64,000 nucleotides of DNA from Caenorhabditis elegans (GCF_000002985.6 NC_003282.8:11718001-11782000); one strand, 5' to 3'; counted from the stretch's first letter, positions 33,450 to 46,193 are shown. The notes: generated from the sequence alone by a model not told the origin. A program made the numbers and translations.

Positions 33450-34945
33450 ATGAGTTCGCCTTTCTTACCGGATAACGAAAGCTATTATTCTTCTTATAAA
33501 GTTCAAGCGGAACTCAATAGTTATTATAAATTATCATGTCATTTTATACCATTTCTCACATTACCAATTTATAGAAGCCTTTTATTGTGTGTATCATAAA
33601 TGTAAACAATTCAGTCCAAATTATGTGAATATTCTGAAGTTTCATCTGTTTTTGTAAGTTGGTTTTGAGATTCAGAGATAATAAGTTGAGACTTTTAAAT
33701 TTATTTTTCAGACACTTGTTCGGTGAAATATACTGGACAGTCCTCCTGATTCCAATAATTATCCTTCCAAGTATTGGAATTTCTACAGAAGGATTTTTGA
33801 GTGATTTGAAAATTGATGGGAGATACCAGCTATTTGTTATGTGTGGAATACTACAACTTAGCACTACCACAATGATTCACTCATTGATTTATAGACTTAA
33901 ATTTGCAATTCCTCCAGATGCGAAATACAAAACATTGGTGAAAGTTGCAGCTGATGTTCTGAACGCGTTCTTTTACTTAACATCGGTTCTTTGTACATGT
34001 GCCATTGGATATATGAACGAGGATCAAAAGTTTGCAAAGAATAGAATAATTGAGGTTAGAAACACTATAACAAGGGTTGTACATGATTACAGGATCCAAG
34101 TGGTCGTGAAAATGTGTAAACTTCGGCCAGCGGTCATGTAAAAATAATTCATTAATTTCCCACGATTTCTGAATTAATTTTTGATGAGAGTAATGGATTG
34201 TTTTTCGGAAATATCGACTAGCAGTCTAGGTTCACAGATCTTCACAGACACTCATCCATATTCAAATAAGTCCTGTAAAAAAAACAGAAAATGACTTATT
34301 GATTTTCATAAATAAAACTTAAATTTTAGAAATTTCTAGTTCCGCCTCCAAACCTTTGGGATGACAACTATGTGACAACTGATCGAGAAAACCCAAATCT
34401 CAAGTATTATATGTATGTAACGGTTGTAGAAATAATAATACTTTCTATCAACGTCATTGCCGTTCCTGCTATTGCTTTTCATTTTCTATCCAAAAATCGA
34501 ACTGAAAAATCGGAAAAACTTGCCGAAGCTCACCGACGAACCTTACAAGCTTTGATATTTCAGGTATTTTATTGGTTTTTTTAAACTATAAAAATAAAAT
34601 ATTTACAGATGACAATCCACTTCATTTTCCACTTGGTCCCCCTAGTTTGTTTCACCTGGGCAATTATTTTCAGAACAAATAATGTTATATTTTTAACGCT
34701 TGGACTTTTTATCTGGGCGTTGCATGGAGCAGCGTGTACAGCTGGAATCATTGTAGTGAACAAACCATTTCGATTGGCGACGAAAAATCATTTGAAATAT
34801 TGTAGGTTTCAGAAAGTTGGACTTAAACTCATAATCCTTTATTTCAGTGTTCTGTTGTCTGCACGGTAAAGAATCCCAACCGACAAGTGCGTTCAGAAGA
34901 AAAGATTCAACAACTGTTATTCAAAAAATTGATTTTTCAACCTGA
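33450..34945 (+). pseudogene. Str/Srh-type chemoreceptor with apparent frameshift
   Basis: Nematode seven-helix chemoreceptor of the Str superfamily, closest in feel to class H. The first exon starts MSSPFLPDNESYYSSYK and enters helix 1 (FIPFLTLPI), then meets an in-frame TAA at 33597-33599. The expected continuation (EAFYCVYHKCKQFSPNYVNI, matching the family pattern of Tyr-Cys, Lys, Pro after helix 1) is open in another frame, from about 33572 to the donor at 33654. A single surplus base in ATTTAT near 33568-33573 explains the shift. Later exons are intact: 33712-34054, 34330-34563, 34609-34801, 34848-34945, with remaining helices and KPFRLATKNHLKY near the end. It could be a recent pseudogene, a strain-specific null, or use an unseen splice. 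Confidence 0.6.
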
Positions 34946-34986
34946 TATTGTTTTAATTTGGATTTATATAATTAAATTCGTAAAAA

Positions 34987-36373
34987 TCAAATACAAAGTC
35001 CAGTTCTCTTATCACATTTCTTGCTCTCGCACTTTGAACATGGAGGTCCTTCCAAATAGATCGGCTCATTCAGATAATTGCCTCTGGAATATTTGTTTAA
35101 CTTTAAACTTAAAAATATAGCAAAGTTATGCCAGAAGACTTTAACTCAAGAACAAAAATCGATTTATGCCTGCCTCGCGCCTATACGCTTGCCTACTCTA
35201 AATGTTTTTCAATTGATCTTTCAACAAAATAATTGTAATGAGAAATGCGCCTGTAAACAGTGAAATTTACTCCAGAAATCAAAAAGTAGGCAGTAGGCAG
35301 GCACACAAGCCTGAAGCCGTATATGGAAACTCTTCTTTTCCGTATAGAATTTAAACTCACTTTGGCCAATAATGACATACGACACAAATCTTTGTAATAG
35401 GCCTTCCTGTTCTTTTGTGAATTTCTTTGAAGTGACTCACGGCACATCCCATTTGATATGTGTCAGCCCAAACCATCTGTGAACCTCAAGAAATCAATAA
35501 GAGACTACAGAAATTGCAAAATGTATACCTGAGTAGCATGTCCAACACCGCTTCCAAACAAATCATTCGTTAAAATATTAGAATCCCAAAATTTTTCGCG
35601 AAACTCTTTTATCCACGAGAGAGCAGCCATTGGCCCGTATTTATTAAAGTCTCCAGGTCTTGTAGACCAATGCCAAAATAAATTCTCTCCAATATCAGGG
35701 ATAAAAGAGTGTTGTGATGGATTCTTTTGAGCAAATGAATATGCGGATCTTTCTAGCGTGGCATTCCACACAAATTTTTTAATATTTGAACCTGCCGCTC
35801 GTTTAGTGTGACGTTTCGTGACAAAGTTTCCAAACGCCAATTGTGATCTAAAAATTATCGCTAATTGAGAAACTAAATACCTCTGTGCCTACTTTGTCGT
35901 TAGAAAACAAAATAAGTTACCGTATTTCCTCTATTAGTATCGCACCCAAGTTTTCAACTTATTTTGACAGCCATTGCCGTTTGTTCTATGAAAAATTGCT
36001 TACAAATAACATATGTATTCCTTTTTAATCTGTTGTGTTGTAGTTGATAATTAATTGAAATCTTTAAAATGAACCTAGATATAATCTGCCAAAGTAACAT
36101 AATTGGGTACAATACTGATAGAGGGAGCACAGTATAAGTTTTTTGCTCTCCGAACATAATCAGACAAAACTGTTTCAAAGTTCAATTAAAAACGAAAAGG
36201 TTCGATTACAAATTCTCAACAAAAAACCTGATATTATTATGATGATCTAGAACATCTTGTTGTCCTTTCCTACTGAATATCGACTCAACACCTTTGTGTA
36301 ACTGAACTATTGTAAGAAATAAAAGAAGGAATCCCCTCGTGATAACTGGAGAATAAAGTTTGATGCAATGCAT
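34987..36373 (-). CDS. Secreted CAP/SCP-domain protein (scl-like)
   Basis: Four exons: 36373-36228, 35847-35529, 35476-35361, 35083-34987, giving 225 residues, a usual length for nematode SCP-like proteins. The N-terminus has a hydrophobic export segment (GFLLLFLTIVQLHKGVES). CAP features follow in order: DVLDHHNNIRSQLAFG, then WNATLERSAYSFAQ, HSFIPDIGENLFWHW, GVGHATQMVWADTYQMGCAV, ICVVCHYWPKGNYLNEPIY, and a Cys-rich end (CSKCESKKCDKRTGLCI). The GHATQMVWA and VCHYWPKGNY blocks are family signatures. It converges with the receptor gene ending at 34945, leaving only 41 bases between stop codons. Secreted; molecular role not known. Confidence 0.85.
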
Positions 36374-36842
36374 CTCGCTCGCCAATCGTAAAAATTGAGT
36401 CGACGGTATCTTTTATAGTTTACGCTTTATTCCGAAATGGCTCTTTTTGACTGAACCGTAAAACTAATCGCTTTTTTGTGTTGCGCACGGCCCCCGTGAT
36501 TCAGATGGAATGAATAATCAGACAAACAGTGGTGGTGATGTTTAGAAAAGGCGGAACCAGGAATTGAATGATTTGTTTCGTTGATTCGAAGGAGCTTCCT
36601 GTTGGAACAATAGGGTCTGCCTTCAAGAAGTCATACGTCTGCCTTGTGCCTCTTCAATTTCCCACCAAAATGTAAATGAGTTCGCTGTAGGTAGAAGCAA
36701 ATTTTTTAAAAGACTTGTCTGCCTACCACTAAAATCTTGGATCATAATCTTTCACCCAAATTGTTTTCAATCAATTTACAAAGGCCGCTGAAAATAAGAT
36801 CTTCAAAAATGAATGCTTTATTGAATCAGTATCATTAACAAT

Positions 36843-37103
36843 TTACCCCCTCGGAACGTAATTGTTGCAGTATCCATTATCACAGAAAGCAACTTCATTT
36901 TCCATAAATTCATGTTCACAGTCCTCATCACTTCCACATTTCTGTGCATCAGGCGGGATTGGCTGGTTAGGATCACGAGTTGGACGAACGTCGGGGTAAC
37001 GATTCCGTGGAGCAGTGAACGGAGGATTAGTGAGACAGGGACCCACTTGACATCCATTCACGTTGAAGATTACAAAGACGGAAAGCAAGAAAATAAGCCG
37101 CAT
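36843..37103 (-). CDS. Small secreted cysteine-containing protein
   Basis: Single exon, 86 residues. Signal peptide MRLIFLLSVFVIFNVNG, then CQVGPCLTNPP, a Pro/Arg-rich spacer (RYPDVRPTRDPNQPIPPD) and a Cys cluster (KCGSDEDCEHEF...AFCDNGYCNNY), six cysteines in the mature part. The C-terminal spacing C-x5-C-x12-C-x4-C resembles a short disulfide motif. A minus-strand AATAAA lies at 36817-36822. Not recognised beyond being a nematode-type secreted peptide. Confidence 0.7.
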   Translation of the reverse strand: MRLIFLLSVFVIFNVNGCQVGPCLTNPPFTAPRNRYPDVRPTRDPNQPIPPDAQKCGSDEDCEHEFMENEVAFCDNGYCNNYVPRG

Positions 37104-37426
37104 TGCAGAAGAATTCACCGATGGGAATGAATTTCAGGATTCGAAGCAGCGGACGAGTTCGCAAATTCCCATTTTAATGGTCTGGGAACCGATAGGAGAG
37201 TATACGGTATCTGGGAACTGAAAAGAAATTACAAATCTCACAAAAAAAAACAAATATTGGTTCACAATAAAAATCATTTATTGGGAAGTTTCATCATACT
37301 CTTTGTTTCGGCTTTCACTTCGTATACAGGAATTGCATCGGCCATGGCGCTATGATAGGCGATCTCTTCGTCATGAAATCTGAACTTGTATTACATTTTG
37401 AGTTTCAACCGGAAAGTCGGGTAAAT

Positions 37427-38042
37427 TTACTTGAGAACACATTCGGCATGGCTTCCCTTCTGCTCGTTAATCGACTTTTTGATAAATCCAATCATCTTCT
37501 GACGACAATCATTTTTATATGTTTGAGACTTTGTGGTTGCCTGTTCTGCCTGCTCCGAACGTTCTTTGTGTTGTTCTGTGACAGCATCTTCATATGATTC
37601 CATCGCCTCCCAGTATGCTGAATAATCTATTATCTAACAAGTCAGGAGTTTTAGCTTACTTTTCCGAAGTTTGGCATACTCCCAGTAGTCTCCACCGATG
37701 AATTTCGTCAGGGGTTTCAAAGTTTCCAGCTGTTTCTTCACGTGCTTCTCCTGTTCAGCATCTAAACTGAGAAGAGTCTTTGCTGCAGGCTCAACGCTCT
37801 GTAAAATTCACTTAGTGGAAAACAATACTCCACTGCTTTTCGTGCTTTACCTCAATTTCCTTAACCTCAGTTTTTGAACCCAACTTCCTTCCTTGTCTGT
37901 TCACCACCTCATATGTTTTGAGGTACTGCGCAGCATATCGATAATTTGGCGAAGTCTTGAAAACATGCATCAGCTCCCTTGCATGACTCGCTCTTTCCAC
38001 GAGCTTGTATATCAGGGCTTGATGAAGTTGATCAGCAACAGT
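37427..38042 (-). pseudogene. Coiled-coil gene fragment without a visible start
   Basis: Three well-defined exons (38042-37851, 37798-37660, 37617-37427) join in frame into about 173 residues of Lys/Glu-rich helical sequence: ADQLHQALIYKLVERASHA, then LSLDAEQEKHVKKQLETL, FIGGDYWEYAKLRK, YWEAMESYEDAVTEQHKE and a C-terminal NDCRQKMIGFIKKS. AATAAA at 37277-37282. The first exon has no in-frame ATG before its only possible acceptor (CATAAAAG) and an in-frame TAA just upstream; the first internal Met is near 37970. It may be the 3' part of a BAR- or sorting-nexin-like helical protein copied without its 5' end, or a gene whose first exon I missed. Confidence 0.45.
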
Positions 38043-38714
38043 CTTTTATGAAAATCTGAGCTATGGGAATATATACAGTTTCCCACAGTTTTGCTATGGA
38101 AGCGGTCTTTTATGGGAATTGGAAATACGAAGAGATCCTTTTTTGTAGGCACGGAGGCAGGCTTTTTTCCTGTACGTTAGACCTAATTTAGGTAAATTTC
38201 AAACGAGTTTCTTGTTTTTTAGTTTAGTGTACGTATACTGTATACTCTTACACAATCCTGAAGTAAATTGTAGCTTTTTCCCTTTTGCAAGTTCAGAACC
38301 TCTTGCCCTCAACTGAATGTATGACGAATGTTCATTTCTTTTCTTTTTCCTCAATATCCCCTCTCTAATAGAATCAATTTGAATGAAAAAACCTTCATTA
38401 GTTCAATTTTTCACATTTGTGTCACGTGAATATATCAACAACAACACACATAAACTATACAAATACCCGTCATAAATTCGACAAAATCGGGAGAAAAATA
38501 TGGCTAACTGCAACTCGAAAAACGCAATCGTATGGGATGTAAACGGGGAAAAGGGAGGGAAGGAAACGGGAAAGAAAAATCAAAAAAAAATCGGTTTGGT
38601 CTTTTGCTTTTTGCTTTTTTGTAAGTAAATTTGAAATACCCGGTAATCGTACAACAAAATGATAAAAAGAGGAAAAATCATCATAAAAAATTCAAAAAAA
38701 AAAAACACTAAAAA

Positions 38715-41374
38715 TCATGTGGATTCAGTGTTCAATTCTGTCGTTTCTTCTGTTACTATTTCATCTGAAGATGTAGGAATTTCTATCGTAACTCCCACAT
38801 CATCCTTGGCTTCTTCTGATTCTATTTCCTCTGCGATAACATTCTCAATTTCAATTCGTGTCGCTTCTTCGTATGTAGGCGGGGTTTGAGCTTCAGCGCT
38901 GTTGAGATCATCTACCGATGTGTAACTTGGTGGAGGTGTAGCCAATCTGTGTACTCTTCTGGAAATTGTTTTTGGTGAAACCATGGCTAATAAAATTTAA
39001 AAATAAGAATATAGTTTTTCTACGTAGGTACAAAAAAGAGTATCCAAAAATCAATAAAGCCTGAAGCCTACAGGCGAGCCGATAAGGCGGGGTAGTAAGC
39101 ATAAAGACGTGTCACTTCGAAGTTTTGCAACATGGAATTACGTACATATGTATCATTTGAAAAAGTATTCGAAATGCAAATTTATATTTATTTTATGATT
39201 TTTCATCATTTCGTTGAGCTTCTCAAATTGGCGGCTGCTTGCTTAGAACTTATGCCTGCCTAGTGCCTACCTACAGTGGTCAATTCCCAGCAACTTTTAA
39301 AAAAATAGTCTTTGAACGTTTTAAACATTACTCTTGCCTGACAAAAAAATAAAAAGTCGATCTACTATAAAAAGGAATCCTGCTCGATTAAACATACCTA
39401 CTCTCAAAATCCACTCACGCACTCCAAAAGAACTTTTCAAAAAAAAAAAAGAAGAAGGAAACTCACGAATTAGTACTTGACATTGACACTCTTCCAGGTG
39501 CAACAATTAATGCTCTATCTCTGGGAACCCATGATCCACCACACATATAATCATGTCTGCATCTGGAACTAGATATAAACTCTTTATTTTTAGCCGTTTC
39601 AACTTCTGATTTACTCACCTGAATGGTCGATTATTGTTCGGATGGAATACTCTGTACCATGTCTCTTCGGTAACCGGGTTCATAGCCGATCGGCGACGAT
39701 GTGCTCCAACGCAGAGCAATCCAATAGTGATAATGCAGAATGAGAGGCCAGAAAGTGTCAATCGAGAATTCACGGAACCGCGTTTTCTGATCACTTCGTC
39801 ACATTGAATGGTTGGAACTGTTCCGTCACAAATTGTACAAGCTGGCCCGGTGAATCCTTCATAGCACGCGCACTTTCCATCAAAGAAATGGCCATTTATA
39901 CACTTTTGAATAGTACATGGACGCCCGAATAGACATTCACATAATCCTGAAATTCTTAAATTTAATTTTTAAAAGTGTATGCCTTATGCAAAACAAATTC
40001 CAGGATCAATCTTTACCCTGACACCCTCATAAAAATTTCTAAACGTATTACCCTTTGCTTCCTTCTTTCTTCATATAATTTCCTGTCTATTAGATGAGGG
40101 AGACGTGAATTTTTCAACGGAAGAAAATGTTGATTTATTTCCAAAAAAACGTTAACGAGAATGTCACATAAAAACTTGAAAGAGTTGACGTCCCGAGGAG
40201 TACTTTGTGTTTTGAATCTATGCATGTAAGGACTTCGAGTCCCATTGTAAGTACGGAAGAAAAAGAAGCGTGAACACTTGTTTCGTTTGAATCTTTGGTA
40301 ATATTCTTCAAAAAGAAAGCTGTCAAAATTTTAGAAAGATCCAGAAATGTTTTCAAAAAGCAAAGCCAGGGGAAGTTTTGATTTTCAGGCTTTATTGCCT
40401 ATTTGTAGCCACAAAAACGCCTACTGCTCGTCTTTTAGAAATTTTTTTTGATGCAATAATTCACAATTTTTATGGATTTCTTTCTAACTATAAGTAATAA
40501 AATGTGAGATTAGTAATTCAAAACTGAAAACTCAACTTTGAAACAGCTGAATTTTTTTGTTTTTTTAACATAGAAGCTCTAGTTTGACTACTCTTCTTGA
40601 CTACTAATGTTTCAGGCCGCTTTGAAGGCAGGCAGGTAGGTAAATCATCTTATGTCTACATGGAAGGTTTATATATTTTCTGTAGTAAAAAATTTAAGTC
40701 GTTTTCGTAAAATATTTTTCAGAACTATTTATGTACATTAATTCTAACAGAACGTTTTCACAAAAGTCCAGAAATCCTCATACCTGATGTTTTGTTAACA
40801 ACTCCTGAATTGCATCTAAATATACAATGCTCTCCAACCCAATTCGATGTGCACACACATCGTCCCAAAGTGTGATTGAAGTACCCGTCGTTCATACAAA
40901 CCGGCGTTTCACATTTATCTCCAGAATACCATCGTGTGCATACACAAGAACCATCGGTTTCATTTGTCACTCCTCCATGTCGACATGGATCAAATCCCAA
41001 GTTGTCTTCTGGAAATTTTATTTGAACTTTTGTCGAAAAAATATGAAAGTTTAGAAATTTTTGATTAGATGCGAAATTAGTTATTTTTCGATGTTCTTCT
41101 CTCAAAAAAAAAGATGTACCAATGGATGCATGATTTTTGTATATTTCTTGCCAATCCACTTGTGCTTGTCCCTTCATTGCATACTCTGTATGTGCATCAT
41201 TCACAATCATTCCATTGTTCGCCTAAAACCACTTTTTCATTATTTTTCCTTCACAAAAAAACGAACCAAATGCGGAGGCGTTGTTGGCATTAAGGAGAGG
41301 AGATAGATTAGAGCAATGATGATGACAAGCATCAGTGGGCCAACCCATAGACGCGACGACGAATTTGACCTCAT
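38715..41374 (-). CDS. EGF-like membrane protein with PPxY cytoplasmic tail
   Basis: Six coding exons: 41374-41267, 41222-41120, 41008-40784, 39946-39619, 39562-39467, 38958-38715, giving 367 residues. A hydrophobic segment at about 9-29 (LWVGPLMLVIIIALIYLLSL) acts as signal or anchor. Three to four EGF-like Cys units follow (CRHGGVTNETDGSCVC, CMNDGYFNHTLGRCVC, CINGHFFDGKCACYEGFTG), then a second membrane segment (about 207-226), HRRRS, and a tail with PPPSY and PPTY motifs and an acidic Glu/Thr-rich end. PPxY motifs are known ligands of WW domains. A 5' UTR exon probably lies at 43064-42985. An alternative acceptor at 38986 gives a short different tail (see findings). Not recognised by name. 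Confidence 0.7.
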
Positions 41375-42984
41375 TATGTATGTCGAGTGCGGGAATCTGC
41401 AAAAAAGTGTTCGTATTTGGGTGTACAGTAGTCTTTATTTAGGGGAATAGGAGGGATCCGATTACAAAAAAAACTTAAGCTCCCGCTTACATGCTTCGAA
41501 TTAGTTCTGAGGAAAAGAAATATTGATTAGGCGTATTTCCTTACATGGAAAAGTTCTAAAGTTGTAAAATATTCCAGTCAATAGAGCATAAAACATATAA
41601 TTTGCAACTTATAGATAATTATTTTTGGCAACTATTTGCTACTAGGCTTTCAGACCTAGGTTGAGGTGTGACAGGGGCGCTTCTAATCCGACTCTTAACC
41701 CTTCTTGTGCCCTAAGATGCTCTCGGGCCAGATGCACCTTCTCAAAAATTTGTTCGTTTTTTTGGTTTGAATTCTCCAATGCACGAGGTCTATTTTAAGA
41801 TTCTTCTAACCTTTAAATGAAATAATAACAACAACCAAAATATAAAAACGACCATCGAAAACACAAATTCACGTTCAGATATTTTTCTAATTTAAATATG
41901 ATGTCAGACAATCGAACGTGGGAGCACTTTTTTAAAGGAAAAAATTGTAAATAATTCAAGACTGAAAAGCATGTGTGTTGTTGTCTTTTCCGCCTATCTC
42001 CCCATTTTCAAGAAAAGGGCTCTCCCGAGAATTCGAAATTAGTGGGTTTTGCTTTTCCGGAGAAACTGGAAAATGGCTCATTTTCAGTCAAATCACATGA
42101 TAGTTGATTAGTAAGGAAACGCGTTTCTTGAAGAAAAAAAATGCAATTGAATTGATATTTGATGCAATAGAAGAAGAGAGCTTTTATTTTGATTAAATTT
42201 TCCAAATACACATGAAGGAGGAAACTAATGATTCTAAGTGCGTGGGATGATGGCTGATAACATATTTCCTGTCAAATGTTGTGTGCTTTTTCGAAAGATT
42301 CATAAAATATTAAAGAACAAACATGGAAAATTTAACCAGTTCCCATTGTTCTACTTTAAAATTGTGTATCTCGGTTATTTTCGAGTTAATAAACTTTTTT
42401 AATACTAAAATAATGACTGATAGAGTTAATACGGTTTATTAAATGTTGCCTATTTTTTTCGATTTTAGAAAAAAATCGAAAATTCTGTAGAACCTTAAAA
42501 ACTATTGTAAAATTAGAATTATCAGTTGTGATATTTCAACATTTCTGAAGAAAAAATAAAAAAGAGAAATCATTGAATTTCTAACTTTGAAAATAAAACC
42601 GAAAAAGCTATCAAAAATATTTCCAATTCAACACGAAAAATCAGCTGACGTTTTGATTTTAAAAGATAAATGGCAAAAGATAAGAAACACTCGAAAGTTC
42701 TCGAGCATCTGAAATGTTTGTAAAAGATCATTTTGTAACAACTTTTTTTTTTAACAATCGGAATTTGGAAGTTGAAAATTCTCGTCCCACTAAAGTTTGA
42801 AAATAAAAAATTAGAAAATTTTTGACTTTCAGAACTCATTTCGTTTCTTTCAAAAACCGACCTTTGCCCGTTTCTTATCAGTAATTTTTCTGCTTTTTAT
42901 CATAATCAAACAATCAAGAATATTACGTAGATGTGGCATGTGTTTCCATTTTTGAAATTTTTTCCATTTCCAAAAAGAACTCAC

Positions 42985-43064
42985 CTCGGGTTACGTCGCC
43001 GCGCGTCGAGCGAGAGGAAGAATGTGGTTATGATGATGTTTTCGGATGAGAGTTTGGTAAAACT
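42985..43064 (-). other. Probable 5' UTR exon of the EGF-like gene
   Basis: An 80-base block with acceptor TTTCAG and donor CGAG|GTGAGT on the minus strand and no ATG. The next acceptor downstream (TTTGCAG, 41397) leads into the exon with the EGF protein start at 41374. Confidence 0.4.
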
Positions 43065-45498
43065 CTGAAATAAAAAAAAACAAGATTCGAGGCAAAAGTT
43101 TTGGTGCTGGTGGTGTGGTAGTGGTGAAAAGAGCGGTTTAGTGACGGAGGCCGGAGTTGGGGTGCCCGAGAGGAAACGGGGTGGCGAGGGAAAAATGAGA
43201 AAAGAGAAGCAAAAAAGAAAAAAAAGAAGAAGAAGAAGAACAGCAAAAGGCGAAGAAAAATGAGCAAAATAGAGGAAGAGCCGGAGAGGATTAGAGAAAA
43301 AGAGACAGAGAATGAGGAGCAAACATCAGATGAAAAGTCCACAGTAATGGAAACGTGTGGTTTTTACCTACTGTCTCTTTACTATTTGATGAGGTAAAGG
43401 TCACTCTCTATTTGTTTTCTTCAAATTAAAAAAAGAAAGAAAACGCGCGTTTCAATTCTCTTTTGTATCAAAAATTGAGCACTTGCTTTTCCTTGCTCAC
43501 TGTGAACAAATCGGAGAATTTTTTAACTAGAATTATCGCGCAAATTTTGAGCACCCGGCACAAAATTGACTACCAATTTGCTCCAAAATAAGCAAAATAG
43601 GTAGTAGGCAGGCGTACATATGTCATCAAGCAGAAATGTTTTCGCATCAAGTGCAAACTTACAAAAGAAATATCAACAGTTTTGATAACTTTTCAAAAAA
43701 AGCTCTCTGTTTGTAAGTTGTGAAACAGATGGATTTCAAAGTGGAAAAGTCAAATTCATGTATTTTGTTTTTAAAGCGTATTCAAACTGTTCTAAATAAT
43801 TATTCTCAAGAAAATCTTCAAAAATATTCTGATCTTTAAGATCTGAAACGAAATGGAAATCACAACATTTTCCAACAAAAAAACGCTGGCCGCTGCTGGT
43901 GTTCAGTAATTGATAACGGACACCAGCAGGTTTTTCAGTCGCGGAACTAAATTATGACGTGTTTTTCTGTGTTGGGTAGGTAAGGTGATGGATGCGAGTT
44001 GTGGTAAGATGGAAGAAAAAAAAATGAACACAAATTTTGACGAAACAATACGAGGAATTTTATTTTTAGGAAGAAAACGCCGAATTGCTGAATGGAGGTT
44101 TTCTGTTTGGGACTGGGTTCCAAATTGAATTGGGAAAGGGTTTGGTGGGGGTACGTACTGAGAAAAAACAGAGTGTTTGGAAGGGAAATTCGCATATTTC
44201 TGGCTTATTGTAGTTTTGTACAAATACATTCATAGATCAAAGCACAATGCCGTAATAATAAAAAAATATATTTTATGATTGTATGAACTTTTCCTTCTTC
44301 AAAGCTTTTGTGATTTTTAATCAAACTTTTTGAAAAAAATTATTGTATTTTGGATTTTTCAATAAGAAAATACATATTGCTGAAATCTTGATTTATGAAA
44401 AACTGTACAGCAAGCCCTGCACTGATTTTTATTTTATTTTACATGTATTATCAACTTGTTATGTGAATGCTTAAAAAGCGAATGAACAAATAAAACTTTT
44501 AAAAAACTGTTTCTTGATATACAAATCATTTTTAAAAAAGTTTTACATGTTGCACAAATGCACAAATGTTCTGGTTCAAAAATTTGTACTTTTTTTGATC
44601 GCTATAAACATGGAACATTAGGTAACTTTAAATCCGGCTCCAAGGTGACATATGTTTTTCAAAACTTATTTCAGAAAAATAGCTATAAAAATTTTGTGCA
44701 ACTCTGCCTTCCCTTCTACATTAAATCCCAATGTTGCAAGGTTGTCCATTTTTGTCGAAAAAATAAAAGTAGGGCAACTTTTCGACACATGATGTCCCAA
44801 AAACATGTAATGGTACTTTGAGAGTTTATAGCTCAGCGTGGAGTGGCCCGAAAATTTTGATTTTTGTTTCTCCCCCTTTCAAAAATCTGTCCCAGTATGG
44901 TCATCAAAACGGGGTTGAACAATTTTGCTCCGGGAGCCCACGGGAGTCGGAAAACTGAAGCTACTTCATTTTGGTGGATGTGTTAGTACTGGCAAAAAAC
45001 CACTTTTAATTGATGCAAAATTCGAGTTTTTCTTGGATCTTTTCAAAACTTGACACATAGTTAGGCCTGACGGAGCCCGATTTTTTGAGCCATAATTCAA
45101 AATATTTGACCTACTTTCGAAAATGTAGGCCATCATTAAAGTTTTCGAAAAACTAAAAAGATGAACATTTATTTAATCGACGTGAAAAACTGCCTTGCCT
45201 CTCTCTCTCTCATGGTTCGCTCATTGATGTGAGTTGGATTATTTTCATTTCTTACTTTTTCACGTGAACATTTTTATTTAATTTTTTGAACAAAAAAATA
45301 TTTTTAAGAAAACTTTACACAAACTCAAACAATTGTATTTTCCCTGCTCCGTCCTGGCCCGTTCTTGGAGCAATCAATAGCTAATCAAGTGTTGCTTCTT
45401 TTAACATTATCAAAATTTAAAATGGTCGTAACTCAGTCAGTTTAGGTCCAAAATGATCCAAATTTTTTCCAGCTTACCAACTTAACCTACTGCGAAGC

Positions 45499-45519
45499 CT
45501 AGCGCACTGTGTGCGCTAG
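45499..45519. repeat. Perfect hairpin CTAGCGCAC/GTGCGCTAG
   Basis: Nine base pairs around TGT near the end of duplication unit A. Confidence 0.7.
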
Positions 45520-46136
45520 TCTGCCTCTTCCTATATTAAATCCTGAAGTTGCATACTTGACAGAAATAAAAAATAAGGGCACTTTTTCGACATGGGGTGT
45601 CCGACAAAAATGTACAAACTTTGAGCTTTAATAACTTGGCTCATAGCTGGCGCTTTTGCGTTCAATAAGTGCGAATGACTCAAAAATAGTTGCCCCACCA
45701 TGGTCATTATTGAGGGGATTGGTTTTGGGAAGGGTAGAACACTGATTTGCGCGGGTTTCTGGAGACTGCGAAAATTAAATATTTTCTTTGTACTGAAGAG
45801 TTTTATATTTTTCAATCCCATACGAGCAGTTTTTCTGGCATTTGGTTCCAATTTGAGCACAAGAGAGCACTTCGAATTACCAATTTTTTGAAACTATTTT
45901 GAAAAAAATTGACCAACTTTCCAAAATGTAGGCCATCATTCAAATTTTGCAAAATTAAAAAGATGGATTAAACGTGAAAAACTTTCCTACCACTCTCTTT
46001 CTCTCTCTCTCTCTATTTTGGGGATGAATTCGATCATTTTCATTTCTTATTTTTATAACGTGAGGAGAATTTAATTTTTAAGATATTTCGAGATTTTTAC
46101 TTTTTCTCTAATCCTATTGAAAATCGGACCAGGGTT

Positions 46137-46193
46137 GTGCGGCAAATTTGCCAAAATTGCCGAGCTCGGCAAATTTCGAACTTTGCCGCACAC
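46137..46193. repeat. Short inverted-repeat element, GTGCGGCAAA termini
   Basis: GTGCGGCAAA at the left end is matched by TTTGCCGCAC at the right, with further self-complementary GCAAATT/AATTTGC segments inside (GCCGAGCTCGGC centre). Confidence 0.65.

Noticed and set aside
33587..33614. A 28-base intron that would bypass the stop in the chemoreceptor
   Set aside because: Shorter than any reasonable nematode intron and it would leave the helix 1 continuation out of the family pattern; a one-base frameshift explains it better.
42981..43342. Two long overlapping minus-strand frames of over 100 codons
   Set aside because: They are Phe/Leu/Ser-rich translations of an A/G-rich stretch with (AAG)n; only the 80-base UTR exon inside is supported by splice signals.
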